Assembly: GCF_002150685.1 (NCBI RefSeq)
Contig: NZ_MSSW01000008.1
Location: forward strand, 111,938 to 175,937
Length of the DNA stretch: 64,000 nucleotides
Reading direction: 5' to 3'
DNA from: Algoriphagus antarcticus
Lineage (GTDB): Bacteria; Bacteroidota; Bacteroidia; Cytophagales; Cyclobacteriaceae
How positions within the stretch are numbered: position 1 is the first letter of the stretch; the number at the start of each line of letters is the position of its first letter. The notes under the pieces are model-generated. The model was not told the DNA's origin. It saw nothing but the letters and a program-made list of their open reading frames with translations, and made no database searches. Positions 53,024 through 61,699 of this stretch are shown here, in pieces. A program made the translations under genes and the position numbers.

Positions 53024-53369
53024 GAGTCTTAATCGGTTCTCCGCCTCGGCCTTTCGGTTTACAAAGGAAAATTAGATGGAAAAGACTAGACCTACTATCC
53101 GCCTGGTTTAGAAGTGACACAGGGATTTGATAAATTTAAAATGAGCGATGCGAACTTTACCACGGCGTAATTTAGTGGCCTCTTGTCCTTAACAGTCTCC
53201 CCTCTTTAATTAAGATGCCAACAACCAGTTGTTAAACCATATATAGTTGTAAATTATTTTGCTCTTGCTTGCAAAAATTTGATAATTTTTGAGCAAGCTA
53301 TAAACCTTGATATTTTCTCCTTCCCTTCCTTTACTTATTCAAGGTGTGATTAGGTATTTAATTTAGTGA

Positions 53370-54971
53370 TCACTTTAGTTTTTCAGGTTTCGGGAACTTT
53401 CTTATCGGAGAATATCGCTTATAACTATCAAATAGTTCGGTATTAGGGCCTACAACACGTGGATCATTAGATTTATTTAATTCGCTTATTAGTTCAGTCT
53501 TTAAAGCGCCTTCAATATTCTTCAATAATTGTATTCCCGATAAATTTTTTAAACAAGAAGGGTCTTCCTCAACATTGTAAAGTTCATATTCAGGACGTTT
53601 TTCGACAGCAAAATCGAAATATGGCAAAACCAATTCTTCTTTGTGATTTTCGATGAGGTAGGTTTTTGTTGGGCTATCATCAATATCTGTATAAGCACTT
53701 TCATTGATGTACTTATTGTGTTCATCTAGCCCATACAAGGGAAGCAGTTGTAAAGAATCATTTTCAGAAAACTTTTGTGGAGCACCTGATGGCCATCTCT
53801 CAGGTTTCATGTTCCAAATAAAAAGATAATCTCCTTTGCGTATTGCCCTTTGAGGATACCCCCAATTCAAATATCTAGAGGAAGAGTGGCGTTCTCTACC
53901 AGAATAAGCAGCTCTTCCTTTTGTTGTTACACTACCTTCTGATGAACTTAATAGATTCAATAAACTTTTTCCCGTAATGGGGAGCATCCCTTTCGAAGAA
54001 GTATTGGTCGCTTCAAGAATTGTTGGTGCTATATCAATAAAACCCAAAGGATCTTCTATTACTCTATTTCCTGGAAATTGCTTTGGGTATCTAATAGCGA
54101 AAGGAACATGAACTCCATATTCATAGCTATTTGCTTTTGCGCGAGGGAAAGGCATCCCATTATCGGAAGTAACAATTACAATTGTATTTTCCAATTCTCC
54201 AATCTCATCTAAATATTCTAGCATTCTTTGAAGATGGAGATCAAACCATTCAATTTCAATCGCATAATCCAATAAATCACCTCTTATCTCATCATTATCA
54301 GGAAGGAATTCAGGTACAGTAACGTCCTCCAATTTTTTGGATGTATTTTTCCAAGAATCTTTTTCGTATTCTCTATGTGGTTCGTAACCACCAAACCAGA
54401 AAAAAAACGGTTTATCTTTTCTGACATTTTCTACAAAAAATTTAAAATTCTTGAAATAATTAGTCCCGCTAATACCTTTAGCAAAACGCTCATCCTCTTT
54501 ACCGGTGTACTTAAAATCACTATGTAAATCTCCTGCGGCATCTTTTTCCCTCCAAAGTGAATCTGCCTCACTCTCGGCATATTGAAAAGGACCAACACCT
54601 TTCCCTGTTCTTGCAACGGAATATCCATTCTTCTCAAGTAAATCAACAAATGGAACATACTTCTTTAGCCATGCTGAAGCATGTTGACCAGCCTGTTCAT
54701 TTTGCCAATGATGTCTTCCTGTAATTATTGAGCTTCTTGATGGGGCGCACCCTGGAGAACCCGCATAAAAGTTCGAAAAATATATCCCCTCCCGAGCAAC
54801 TCTATCAAAAGCTGGAGTTTTAATAAACTCTGACCCGGCATAACTAGTATGTACAAAAGATTGATCATCGCTTATTGCAAAAAGAATATTTGGACGATTT
54901 TGTGCACACAAGTTGAACCCGATGCATAAATTCAATAATAAGGTAAAACAAAATACTATTTTTAATCTCAT
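53370..54971 (-). CDS. Secreted sulfatase (S1 family, heparan N-sulfatase-like)
   Basis: A 533-aa exported sulfatase with a signal peptide (VFCFTLLLNLCIGFNLCAQ). The formylglycine site is C75-A-P-S-R79. Calcium ligands lie in FAISDDQS (D35, D36) and VTSDNGMPFPRAK. The overall pattern (NRPNILF start, GVHVPFAIRYP, ENHKEELVLPYFD) is closest to SGSH/N-sulfoglucosamine sulfohydrolase-like enzymes. Activity needs a formylglycine-generating or anaerobic maturase elsewhere in the genome. The gene lies between two IS91-family remnants and is visibly AT-richer than the core genes, suggesting acquisition. Confidence 0.88.
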   Translation of the reverse strand: MRLKIVFCFTLLLNLCIGFNLCAQNRPNILFAISDDQSFVHTSYAGSEFIKTPAFDRVAREGIYFSNFYAGSPGCAPSRSSIITGRHHWQNEQAGQHASAWLKKYVPFVDLLEKNGYSVARTGKGVGPFQYAESEADSLWREKDAAGDLHSDFKYTGKEDERFAKGISGTNYFKNFKFFVENVRKDKPFFFWFGGYEPHREYEKDSWKNTSKKLEDVTVPEFLPDNDEIRGDLLDYAIEIEWFDLHLQRMLEYLDEIGELENTIVIVTSDNGMPFPRAKANSYEYGVHVPFAIRYPKQFPGNRVIEDPLGFIDIAPTILEATNTSSKGMLPITGKSLLNLLSSSEGSVTTKGRAAYSGRERHSSSRYLNWGYPQRAIRKGDYLFIWNMKPERWPSGAPQKFSENDSLQLLPLYGLDEHNKYINESAYTDIDDSPTKTYLIENHKEELVLPYFDFAVEKRPEYELYNVEEDPSCLKNLSGIQLLKNIEGALKTELISELNKSNDPRVVGPNTELFDSYKRYSPIRKFPKPEKLK

Positions 54972-55457
54972 AATTTATAGTGTTTATAATGAATTAACGA
55001 TTAGTATGTAAAGCGGTTGGAGTTTAATGGTATCACTATTTCAAATTGCAGATGTATTAATACAAGGTCATCATTTTTAATTTGTGGCGTGCCGGCAGTA
55101 GATTTATAGTGTAGCGTTGAGAGTAGTTTTATTACTGTCTAATAGTTCTTTATACTCTGAATTAGGAAGGAATTTATGTAATTGGGAAATAATAGAGATA
55201 TAACTGCCTTTTTGACTAAAGTTGTTGATTCCTCAAAATATTCAACACTAAGTTCAATAGGGGTTATATTGTACTTTACTCTACTCACAATAACGATTAT
55301 TGTGTCACTGTCTTTTTCAGTTACTTCTATTGGTGAAATGTTAGTTACAAAAGGAATTGAGAAAATACCTTTTGCTCATTTTGCACTAAACCTGCGGTAG
55401 TTTCAAAAGCAATCCGAAAGAGGTAGCTTTTTGATTCAATCTTAACTCTATATCAAT
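54972..55457. other. AT-rich intergenic region upstream of the sulfatase
   Basis: About 485 bp between the divergent sulfatase and the recombinase remnant. One frame (55182-55400, TTG start, 72 codons) has a hydrophobic segment but no recognised family and no good start; I do not call it a gene. The sulfatase promoter must lie near 54972-55060. Confidence 0.5.
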
Positions 55458-56310
55458 CATGAAAAAAAAGAGCCAAACCTCCTCCAGACTGCCTTTTCCA
55501 ATGTAGCAGGTTTTGCCGAGCTACTCGCCAAGTTTGAGCAAAAAGTTGTCGTCGCTGGCAAAAGCAAAAGTACCTTATCCAACTACGCTCGACATCTGGC
55601 AAAACTTGCCATCCACTTCAATGAATTGCCCACCGAAGTGGACCCAGACCGAATCAACGATTACCTGCATCTGGTCAAAAGAAGTCACAACACGCCATCA
55701 GATTCCTACTTCAAGTTTACCGTTTACGCCCTTCGGTTCGCCTATCGGATTGAGGGCATGAAGGACAAGCGGATCGAGCTGCCAACCATCAAGCGAAGCA
55801 AAAAGCTGCCTGTCGTCCTGAGCCAAGAAGAAGTCCGCCGCTTGCTCAAAGCTCCCAAACTACTCAAGCATCGGATACTTATCGGGTTGCTCTATGGTTG
55901 TGGTCTTCGCTGCTTTGAGGTCAGAAACCTAAAGATTGCCGATCTGGATTTTGACCAGGGCCAAGCGATAAGAAAATGTCCTGTGGACATTTTTAGCGAG
56001 GAGCCAGCTTGCAGGGGAGGCTCATGTCAAAGATGGAAAATGCAAGAAAGATCGCAATGTCCCGCTGGCAGACATTCTGATCCGTGGACTGAAAAGCTAT
56101 CTAGAAGCAGAACAGCCCAATGAATGGGTATTCAACAGCAAAGACCAAGAGATCGTTGGCCGTGTAGGCGGAGATTTTGACTCCAGATATCCCCAGCGTG
56201 GAGTGCAGTGGGCAGTCAACGAAGCCAAGAAAAAGGCAGGCATTAGCAAGCCGATGAGCGTGCACACGCTCCGGCACACCTACGCCACACATCTGCTCGA
56301 AGAGGGGCTT
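55446..56310 (+). pseudogene. Tyrosine recombinase (phage-integrase family) remnant
   Basis: A core-binding domain (KSTLSNYARHLAKLAIHF) and most of a catalytic domain (LSQEEVRRLLKAPKLLKHRILIGLLYGCGLRCFEVRNLKIADLDF, then HTLRHTYATHLLEEG) are readable. The ATG at 55459 is out of frame by one base in an A8 tract. A ~55-nt insertion near 55963-56017 breaks the middle. The last part with the nucleophilic Tyr is replaced by transposase sequence. Such recombinases commonly sit directly upstream of IS91-type transposases in Bacteroidota. Confidence 0.8.
55963..56017. repeat. ~55-nt palindromic insertion in the recombinase gene
   Basis: Removing these bases restores a continuous recombinase frame (..DFDQGQ-AHVKDGK..). 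The insertion contains AAAATGTCC-TGT-GGACATTTT (55973-55993), a perfect 9-bp-arm hairpin. It is a different sequence from the CCCG-type palindromes elsewhere in the region. Confidence 0.6.
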
Positions 56311-56586
56311 GAGTTTATCCGCAGGTTTTCCATGCATATTCTGCCCAAAGGATTGGTGAGAATCCGTCATTTCGGGATATTGGGAAGCTCGGCCAAGAGT
56401 GTTACGATTCCGCTCATTCATCGGGAACTTGGAATACTGCTTACGGAACCAGAACCGAGAGTTCTGGAAATCTACAATCCTAGATACTGTCCCTGTTGTC
56501 AGAAGGAGAGTATGATAAGCATCCAGCGGCTTCCCAAACGCGGCCCGCCAAAGGCAGGCTTTTCCTCCGACCCAACCCCATTCTGA
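56308..56586 (+). pseudogene. IS91-family transposase remnant 2 (C-terminus fused to recombinase)
   Basis: The frame continues without interruption from HTYATHLLEEG of the recombinase into LEFIRRFSMHILPKGLVRIRHFGILGSSAKS, then YNPRYCPCCQKESM and QRLPKRGPPKAG. These are the C-terminal third of the transposase seen in remnant 1. The junction implies a deletion joining the two adjacent genes of one element and removing the recombinase tail and the transposase front. It is non-functional. Confidence 0.8.
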
Positions 56587-56633
56587 TTCCTGATTTTGTT
56601 TGGGCTGGCGAAGCTGTGCCCAGGCTATAAAAA

Positions 56634-56661
56634 AGCCCTTCCTAAACGGTTTAGAAGGGCT
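56634..56661 (-). terminator. Terminator-like hairpin downstream of the cassette block
   Basis: AGCCCTTC-c-TAAA pairs with TTTAGAAGGGCT around CGG, and on the minus strand the stem is followed by six T residues. It could end minus-strand transcripts coming from the gene block at 56.9-59.7 kb. Confidence 0.65.
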
Positions 56662-56753
56662 GAAGAAGTAGTGATATTTTGACTTTTTGGCGAAAAAAGA
56701 AGCATCTGGCTCCCACTTTTTGGGCTTATTCGTCCTTGGCCCGCAATAAATTT

Positions 56754-56770
56754 CCGACTCAATCCCCATA
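56754..56770 (+). mobile_element. Putative right end of IS91-family remnant 2
   Basis: This is identical to 53007-53023. The next bases are AGAAC; IS91-family elements are known to insert next to GAAC/GTTC-like tetranucleotides, which fits. It truncates the attC-like element that starts at 56771. Confidence 0.55.
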
Positions 56771-56875
56771 AGAACTTCACCGGTTTTCCCGATATGCTTC
56801 GCTATCGGGACAGGCCGTGCGACAGCGGTTCATGCTTGGCTTTGCAAGCCGCACGAAAACCTAGTTGTTAGTGGC
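56771..56875 (-). repeat. attC-like element, copy B (distal arm truncated)
   Basis: In minus-strand order: R'' GCCACTAAC (56867-56875), L'' GGTTTTC (56855-56861), a structured loop with facing CGTGCG/CGCACG arms, and L' GAAAACC (56782-56788). The R' arm is missing because the IS end begins at 56770. R'' is complementary to ATTAGTGGC at the other border of the gene block (59725-59733), the relation expected within one integron cassette. The loop contains a CCCGATA...TATCGGG palindrome (56788-56809). Confidence 0.55.
56788..56809. repeat. Dispersed CCCG/CGGG palindrome
   Basis: CCCGATA pairs with TATCGGG across TGCTTCGC and is followed by ACAGGC, as in the related copies at 61256 and 61517. 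Confidence 0.65.
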
Positions 56876-56886
56876 TGGTGTTCTTG

Positions 56887-57804
56887 TTATTGGCTTATTT
56901 TCAATACAACATTTCCTTTTTTTCTTCCTGTGTCAACGTACCTATGTGCGTCTGCTATTTTGTCCATTGGGAAAGTTTTGTCAATCGTAGCTTTAAATTC
57001 ACCTTTCTCGAACAACTCTTTTAAAAGCTGTAGTTTTTGTATGGTTTCGGAAGCGTATCCTGAACTGACACTTTTGTAAACACCGTTTTCGTTTAAAAGG
57101 TTTTTACATAGATTTTTATTGGATTTACCAACTGCATCAAAGATTATATCAAACTTATCTGCCCAACTTGTAAAGTCTTCTTTATCATAAAGCACAATAT
57201 TTTTGACTCCTAATTCACTAACAAGTTTATGACCATTGGAACTGCAAACTGCGGTTATATTTGCATTATGATGTTTGGCAATCTGTATAGCTGCTGTTCC
57301 TACTGAACCTGTTGCACCAATAATTAAAATCTTTTGATTCAACTTTTTGGCAATCTTTGCTTTGTTTAAAAAATGAATAGCGGTTTGACCACCAAAAATT
57401 ATGGCTGCGGCTTCTTCGTATGTGGCATTTTTAGGCATTTCCAACACATTGCTATTTTGATTGACTGCAATATATTCTGAATATGTTCCGAATTTGAAAC
57501 CAGTCATTCCAAAAACTTTATCTCCAACTTTGAATTTTGAGACTTTATTTCCTTTGCTTTCAACAATACCCGAAAAAACAATTCCTAAAATGGGTTTTCT
57601 TGGTCTTGAAATTCCTAAAACCAAACGCATAATTACTTTCAAAAATCCTTTAACATCAAGACTTCTTAACCTTACATCTCCAGAGTTGACCGCAGTAGCA
57701 ATTATTTTGACAAGAATTTGATTGTCGTTAGGCAAAGGTTTAGAAACTTCCTGAATTTGCAAAACTTCAGGGGTTCCGTATTTGGTGCAAATAACTGCCT
57801 TCAT
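56887..57804 (-). CDS. NAD(P)-dependent alcohol dehydrogenase/quinone-oxidoreductase-like MDR protein
   Basis: A 305-aa medium-chain reductase without catalytic zinc ligands. The N-terminal GroES-like domain starts AVICTKYGTPEVLQI. The Rossmann motif is IIGATGSVGTAAIQIAKH (about 155-172), and the C-terminus has DAHRYVDTGRKKGNVVLKI. It resembles zinc-free quinone oxidoreductases. Its stop codon is 11 bp before the attC-like R'' site, as expected for the last gene of a cassette. Base composition is AT-rich like its neighbours. Confidence 0.87.
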   Translation of the reverse strand: MKAVICTKYGTPEVLQIQEVSKPLPNDNQILVKIIATAVNSGDVRLRSLDVKGFLKVIMRLVLGISRPRKPILGIVFSGIVESKGNKVSKFKVGDKVFGMTGFKFGTYSEYIAVNQNSNVLEMPKNATYEEAAAIIFGGQTAIHFLNKAKIAKKLNQKILIIGATGSVGTAAIQIAKHHNANITAVCSSNGHKLVSELGVKNIVLYDKEDFTSWADKFDIIFDAVGKSNKNLCKNLLNENGVYKSVSSGYASETIQKLQLLKELFEKGEFKATIDKTFPMDKIADAHRYVDTGRKKGNVVLKISQ

Positions 57805-57819
57805 CTAATCATTTTATTT

Positions 57820-57960
57820 TTATAAATTATACCAAAAATGCAATCCCGGCTGTCCGTAAAAGAATCTTGGCCATCTATCGTCAACCTGTTTAAACGATTC
57901 AGGCATTGTTGATTGATAGGGACGATGAGTTATTGCTATTGAAGGTTGAAAAAAACCTAT
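57820..57960 (-). pseudogene. C-terminal remnant of a paralogue of the 58398 protein
   Basis: The minus-strand frame reads GFFQPSIAITHRPYQSTMPES, FKQVDDRWPRF...GQPGLHFWYNL, then stop. It aligns with the end of the protein at 58398-59021 (FFIEPSLGIAGRAYHTEMPDG, FKQKDDKWPKY, EPGLHFGFNF). Only about 47 codons remain, beginning at the stop of the DUF6326 gene. It indicates a former tandem duplication followed by deletion. Confidence 0.75.
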
Positions 57961-58397
57961 ACTAAAATACGAGGCCATTTCCATGCATAACGGATAATTA
58001 GACAAAGAAGAACGACTTCTACCACAGCGCCAATCACCATGTGCACCCAAGCCTCTCCTGCCAAATTAAACAATATAAGGGGAATATTAATTGCGGCAAT
58101 AATGATATTTGCCCAGCGATTTACTTTAGCCGGCAGGGTAACGGAAAGGAATATCATCATTGCCGGAATTGTCACCACGGCGAATGCCGCCACTAGAAAT
58201 CCCTGCGTGAGATCAAATACAAATACTTTCCCTTTCAGAATATTTTCCAGTGTACCCGGCATATATAAGGCGAAATAATCTAAATAGATAATGAGAAACA
58301 TTAAACTCGCCCACAAGGCAGCAAGCTTAAGTTGCACATTGACTTTGATGTCTTCAAGTGTGTTTTGTGGTGTTGTTTGTGTATACATAATTATCAA
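57957..58397 (-). CDS. DUF6326-like four-helix membrane protein
   Basis: 146 residues (or 143 from the internal ATG, MYTQTTP). Four transmembrane helices include ALWASLMFLIIYLDYFALYMPG, LVAAFAVVTIPAMMIFLSV, ANIIIAAINIPLILFNLAG and VIGAVVEVVLLCLIIRYAW. The LDYFxLYxPG loop is characteristic of the DUF6326 group. It follows the preceding gene with no gap, so they are co-transcribed. Function unknown. Confidence 0.75.
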   Translation of the reverse strand: MIIMYTQTTPQNTLEDIKVNVQLKLAALWASLMFLIIYLDYFALYMPGTLENILKGKVFVFDLTQGFLVAAFAVVTIPAMMIFLSVTLPAKVNRWANIIIAAINIPLILFNLAGEAWVHMVIGAVVEVVLLCLIIRYAWKWPRILV

Positions 58398-59021
58398 TTA
58401 AAAATTAAATCCGAAATGCAGCCCTGGTTCAGGTGTGTATTTTGGCCACTTGTCATCTTTTTGTTTAAAACCATCTGGCATTTCAGTGTGATAAGCACGG
58501 CCAGCAATACCAAGTGATGGTTCTATAAAAAACCTGTCCTTAAAGAGTTTGATGTGATAGCCAATTCGGTTTGTGTTGAATATAATGAAACCGTCACCCA
58601 CAGTATTGCCATTGTCATTGACAAATGTTTGCAACATAGGCGTTACGTGTACTGCTACGTAAAGACCTTTCCAAAAAAACCTTTGATAAGCAAGACCAAT
58701 ACCATACTCACGAATATACCCTGGAAATTTTTCTTCCGGCTTTCCGTATGATTTGTTTAAAAATGGGTTAATACCAAGTGGCCAAGCATGTTTCCAAGTT
58801 ATTAGTTCAAGTGAAATAACATCTTTTCCTGTAATACGATAGCCTAAATTGAGTTGAGCGAAGCTGGGGGGATTTACGCGATCTAAATTACCTACTAAAA
58901 ACAAAGAGCTACCCACGAACCACCGTTTGTAAGTGCTGTCCGTTTTAGCATATTGTGCATTCACCTGTAAACTGCTTGTTAAAATTAAAACAAGTCCAAT
59001 CCATAAAATTTTCTTTTGCAT
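58398..59021 (-). CDS. Exported protein of unknown function, probable outer-membrane beta-barrel
   Basis: 207 residues with a signal peptide (ILWIGLVLILTSSLQVNAQ). Alternating polar/aromatic strands (SFAQLNLGYRITGKDVISLELITW, YGIGLAYQRFFWKGLYVAVHVTP) and a C-terminal aromatic (GLHFGFNF) suggest a small outer-membrane barrel. I cannot assign a family. A C-terminal fragment of a second copy lies two positions downstream. Confidence 0.7.
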   Translation of the reverse strand: MQKKILWIGLVLILTSSLQVNAQYAKTDSTYKRWFVGSSLFLVGNLDRVNPPSFAQLNLGYRITGKDVISLELITWKHAWPLGINPFLNKSYGKPEEKFPGYIREYGIGLAYQRFFWKGLYVAVHVTPMLQTFVNDNGNTVGDGFIIFNTNRIGYHIKLFKDRFFIEPSLGIAGRAYHTEMPDGFKQKDDKWPKYTPEPGLHFGFNF

Positions 59022-59102
59022 ATCTTTTTTTTATTGTTAAATGATATTACAAAAGTAGATTGGCTGGTTCTTTAAATTCGTTCACTTAAGTTAAGAAATG
59101 AT

Positions 59103-59684
59103 TTACACTTTGCTTTTTTCCAAAATTCTTGCTCTTAACCTACTTAATGATTGAGGTTTGATACCTAAAAAACTTGCTAATTGATGTTGTGGCACACGTT
59201 GAATAAGGTCTGGTCTATTTTGCAGTAAGTTCAGGTATCGTTGTTCAGGTGATGAAGTTTTAAACTCGTCAAAATTGATTTGCTGTTTAGCTAAAAGTTC
59301 TTCTGACAATACTCCACACATTAGTTGAAATTTAGGAAATTTAGTATTTAGTTCAACTCCCATATCTGGGTTTGCAACCGTTAGTATGGTGTCCTCAACA
59401 CAGCTTACAAAATATTCAGACTTATTATTATTTTTTACACAATGGGGTGTCATGCCTTCCATTTCGGTGAAGAAAGCGGTAGTTTTTTCTTCACCATCTA
59501 TGATGTAATATTTCCGTATACATCCTTTTAGAACAAAATAGTCATCCTGCGATTTCTGTCCTTCTTTGAGTAAGATAGTCCCCTTCTTAACAGAGCGGAA
59601 TATGTCTAACGAAAGTAATGCGTTCTTCTCATCTTCTGTAAGAGAAATGTATTTTGAAATAAAGTCAAATAGTATGTCGTGCAT
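59103..59684 (-). CDS. Crp/Fnr-family transcriptional regulator
   Basis: I start at ATG 59684. The open frame runs on to 59798, but those extra 38 codons are translation of the end of a group II intron (domains V and VI) plus a cassette border. The remaining 193 residues have a cyclic-nucleotide-binding-like domain (TILLKEGQKSQDDYFVLKGCIRKYY) and a C-terminal helix-turn-helix (VPQHQLASFLGIKPQSLSRLRARI). The likely role is control of the genes that follow on the same strand. It is the first gene of the putative cassette B. Confidence 0.88.
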   Translation of the reverse strand: MHDILFDFISKYISLTEDEKNALLSLDIFRSVKKGTILLKEGQKSQDDYFVLKGCIRKYYIIDGEEKTTAFFTEMEGMTPHCVKNNNKSEYFVSCVEDTILTVANPDMGVELNTKFPKFQLMCGVLSEELLAKQQINFDEFKTSSPEQRYLNLLQNRPDLIQRVPQHQLASFLGIKPQSLSRLRARILEKSKV

Positions 59685-59771
59685 TGTTTTATATGTTAAT
59701 ATGTTATTGTAGTCTGTTACACTTGCCACTAATCGAGTCACGCGAGGGAATTTCACCCTCACGTTCTCACG

Positions 59772-59805
59772 GAACCGTGCTTGAAAGTCTCCCTTCACAC
59801 GGCAC
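59772..59805 (-). ncRNA. Group II intron domain V
   Basis: On the minus strand this is GTGCCGTGTGAAGGGAGAC followed by TTTCAAGCACGGTTC, exactly 34 nt. It has the usual GNRA-like GAGA tetraloop region, a two-nucleotide bulge and a GTGCCGTG/CACGGTTC base stem. This is the catalytic core hairpin of group II introns. It is intact by eye even though the reverse transcriptase is broken. Confidence 0.85.
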
Positions 59806-59835
59806 TTCTTGTTTAATCACAAAAGTGTGAACACT

Positions 59836-61057
59836 TTATGGATTTACCAATTTCCAGTGCGGAAAGAGTAGCGGAGATTCCTTATACTTCTTCTGCAACC
59901 ATCTAACTGAAGCCATTTTGTAAAGTCCTTTCTCCCATTTAACCCATTTGAGCAATCGTATATTTAACTGGTTCCAGATTTCACGTGTGTGGTTCCTTGA
60001 AAATTTGCACTAGTAATTCATTATGCCTTGAATAACAGAGCGTAACTCACCTGCAATTACTTCAATTGGTTTTCTTCGTTTGTGAATGTTCAATTCTTTG
60101 AACTTCTCCAACACGCTGCTCTTCGATTTTCTGCTCATGAACATACTGGGCATAAGCATCAATCTACCAGTGACTCTGCCACTGTGGTCGAATGGTGAAA
60201 CCCAGAAAATCATAACCCTTTGGATATTTCTTCTCTGCTTTTCCTCTGACATTTACAATTTGGGTCTTTTCGGGGTGTAACGTAAGTTGGCATTTTCGCA
60301 GTCGTACACCAATCTGTTTTAACACATAAATGGCTTGTTTCTCCGTTTTGCAATGCACCACCACATCATCCGCATAGCGTTCAAAAGGCTTTTCAGGATG
60401 ATTTGTTTCCATCCATTTATCAAAGCTGACATACATAAAGATATTGGCCAACAATGGACTGATTACCCCTCCTTGCGGAGTACCGGTCAGTCGGTCTATA
60501 TGGTTTCCGTCTTGTTGCACGATACCAGCTTTGAGCCAGCGTTCCACATATAGCAAAACCCATTTGTCCTGACAGTAAAACCGTACTGCTTTCATCATCA
60601 GTTCATGGTCGATGCTATCGAAGAATCCTTTAATGTCCAAGTCGATAGCAAAGTCATGGTTGAACGTGTTCTTGCATGCCTGATCTACTGCCTGATGACA
60701 ATTTCTGGATGGTCGGTACCCGAATGAACTGTTGTGAAATTGTGGCTCCACCATGCGTTCCAAATGTGTTTTCGCTACTTGCTGCGCTATTCGGTCCAAT
60801 AGTGTTGGGATGCCTAATTTACGTTCCCCTCCGCCCTTCTTTTTGATGGCGACTTCTTTTACAGGCATTGGAAAATAACTGCCAGAGGTTAGCCGGTTCC
60901 ATAGTTTGTATAATTCGGTTTTCAGGTTGTTTTCCAACCATTCCCAATCCATATTATCCACGCCACCGCTTCCCTTGTTGGCCCGTACTTTCTTGTATGC
61001 CTGAAATACCATCACTCTGGTTATTGGCTGTGATTTTATTTCATAATAGTCAATCAT
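59836..61057 (-). pseudogene. ltrA: Group II intron reverse transcriptase/maturase, frameshifted
   Basis: The N-terminal 290 residues are a good reverse transcriptase: KGSGGVDNM, YFPMPVKEV, LGIPTLLDRIAQQ, SFGYRPSRN, GTPQGGVISPLLANI and the catalytic FERYADDVV. At about 60165-60185 the frame shifts, and the maturase part continues (MFMSRKSKSSVLEKFKELNIHKRRKP). It hits an in-frame TAG at 60010-60012 after QGIMNY, then resumes as CKFSRNHTREIWNQLN..WVKWEKGLYKMASVRWLQ and ends at 59836. Two independent lesions make it inactive unless supplied in trans. Confidence 0.87.
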
Positions 61058-61255
61058 TGCATTCCTGCTTGTTGTTAATTAATGAAATGTAAACAAGCTA
61101 ACCCCTTCGCTCCACACTCATTACAGGTGCTTCATCACTACTACGAGTCAGTCTGCCACCGATACTTCATACAATCCCTGTATGACTGCTTCCCTTTGTG
61201 GTTGACAGTGCAGTATCGACTTCTCTTGTTCCGTACAAAACCCTGTATTGCCTTT

Positions 61256-61268
61256 CCCGATACTCGGG
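61256..61268. repeat. Dispersed CCCG/CGGG palindrome inside the intron leader
   Basis: CCCGA-TAC-TCGGG followed by ACAGGCTCTG. The same trailing sequence follows the palindrome at 61517. Confidence 0.65.
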
Positions 61269-61516
61269 ACAGGCTCTGCCAACTTAATCCCGGATGTCGT
61301 GTAAACAGTAATCAGGTTTCCTTTACACTTATAACGGACACAAACGTAACTGCCCGCTTTCGACATCGTTTTAGCTATTACGAGACTTCGTAGTTGGTTT
61401 AATTTATTCAGCTCGACAATACCCACCTACAAGGATCTTACTCCTCGTTTTTCCTTATCGTTCACCACCGAGGGAGTTTCCGCCCAACGCAGCATAAGGT
61501 GGTTTGCAAACTACTT

Positions 61517-61529
61517 CCCGCAAAGCGGG
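61517..61529. repeat. Dispersed CCCG/CGGG palindrome inside the intron leader
   Basis: CCCGC-AAA-GCGGG followed by ACAGGCTCTG, matching 61256-61278 in layout and flank. Confidence 0.65.
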
Positions 61530-61699
61530 ACAGGCTCTGAAAGTCGTCTGCGGAAGGCCAGTTCCTTTGTTGTTGATAATGATTCCCCAGCTCAGTTCGC
61601 TCGGCTTCGGCTTTCGTTTTATCATCGCTAAAGGGCTTCCATCTTTTGTACAGCATTCTTCTCCAATTTCATGGAGTTGATTCAAGACACACACGTTTT

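Larger units (their letters stand above)
56867..59733 (-). mobile_element. Putative integron-like gene cassette B
   Basis: The minus-strand start is ATTAGTGGC (59725-59733) and the end GCCACTAAC (56867-56875), complementary at 8 of 9 positions. The block holds four same-strand genes and one remnant. The first gene starts about 40 bp inside one end and the last stops 11 bp before the other, followed by an attC-like arm structure. Border sequences differ from those of cassette A, as they should if each comes from the cassette's own attC. Confidence 0.45.
59738..61694 (-). mobile_element. Group II intron, degenerate
   Basis: On the minus strand the element begins near 61694 with GTGTG (matching GUGYG), followed by about 640 nt of structured leader. 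A broken intron-encoded protein (59836-61057) comes next, then a 34-nt domain V (59772-59805) and a short domain VI-like hairpin (GAGGG...CCCTC). The 3' end lies near 59735-59741. Exact ends are estimates. The leader holds two CCCG-type palindromes. The intron sits at the R' side of an attC-like element, reminiscent of group IIC-attC introns, but its class is not proven. Confidence 0.75.

Noticed and set aside
55182..55400. 72-codon frame with a hydrophobic segment upstream of the recombinase remnant
   Set aside because: TTG start, AT-rich context, no homology signal and no conserved neighbour; not enough to call a gene.
59685..59798. N-terminal extension of the Crp/Fnr regulator
   Set aside because: These 38 codons are the translated 3' end of the group II intron (domain V/VI) and the cassette border; the family alignment starts at the ATG at 59684.
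61148..61694. Minus-strand frames of 92 and 79 codons upstream of the intron reverse transcriptase
   Set aside because: They fall in the structured RNA leader of the group II intron and contain the inserted palindromes; no protein family is recognisable.
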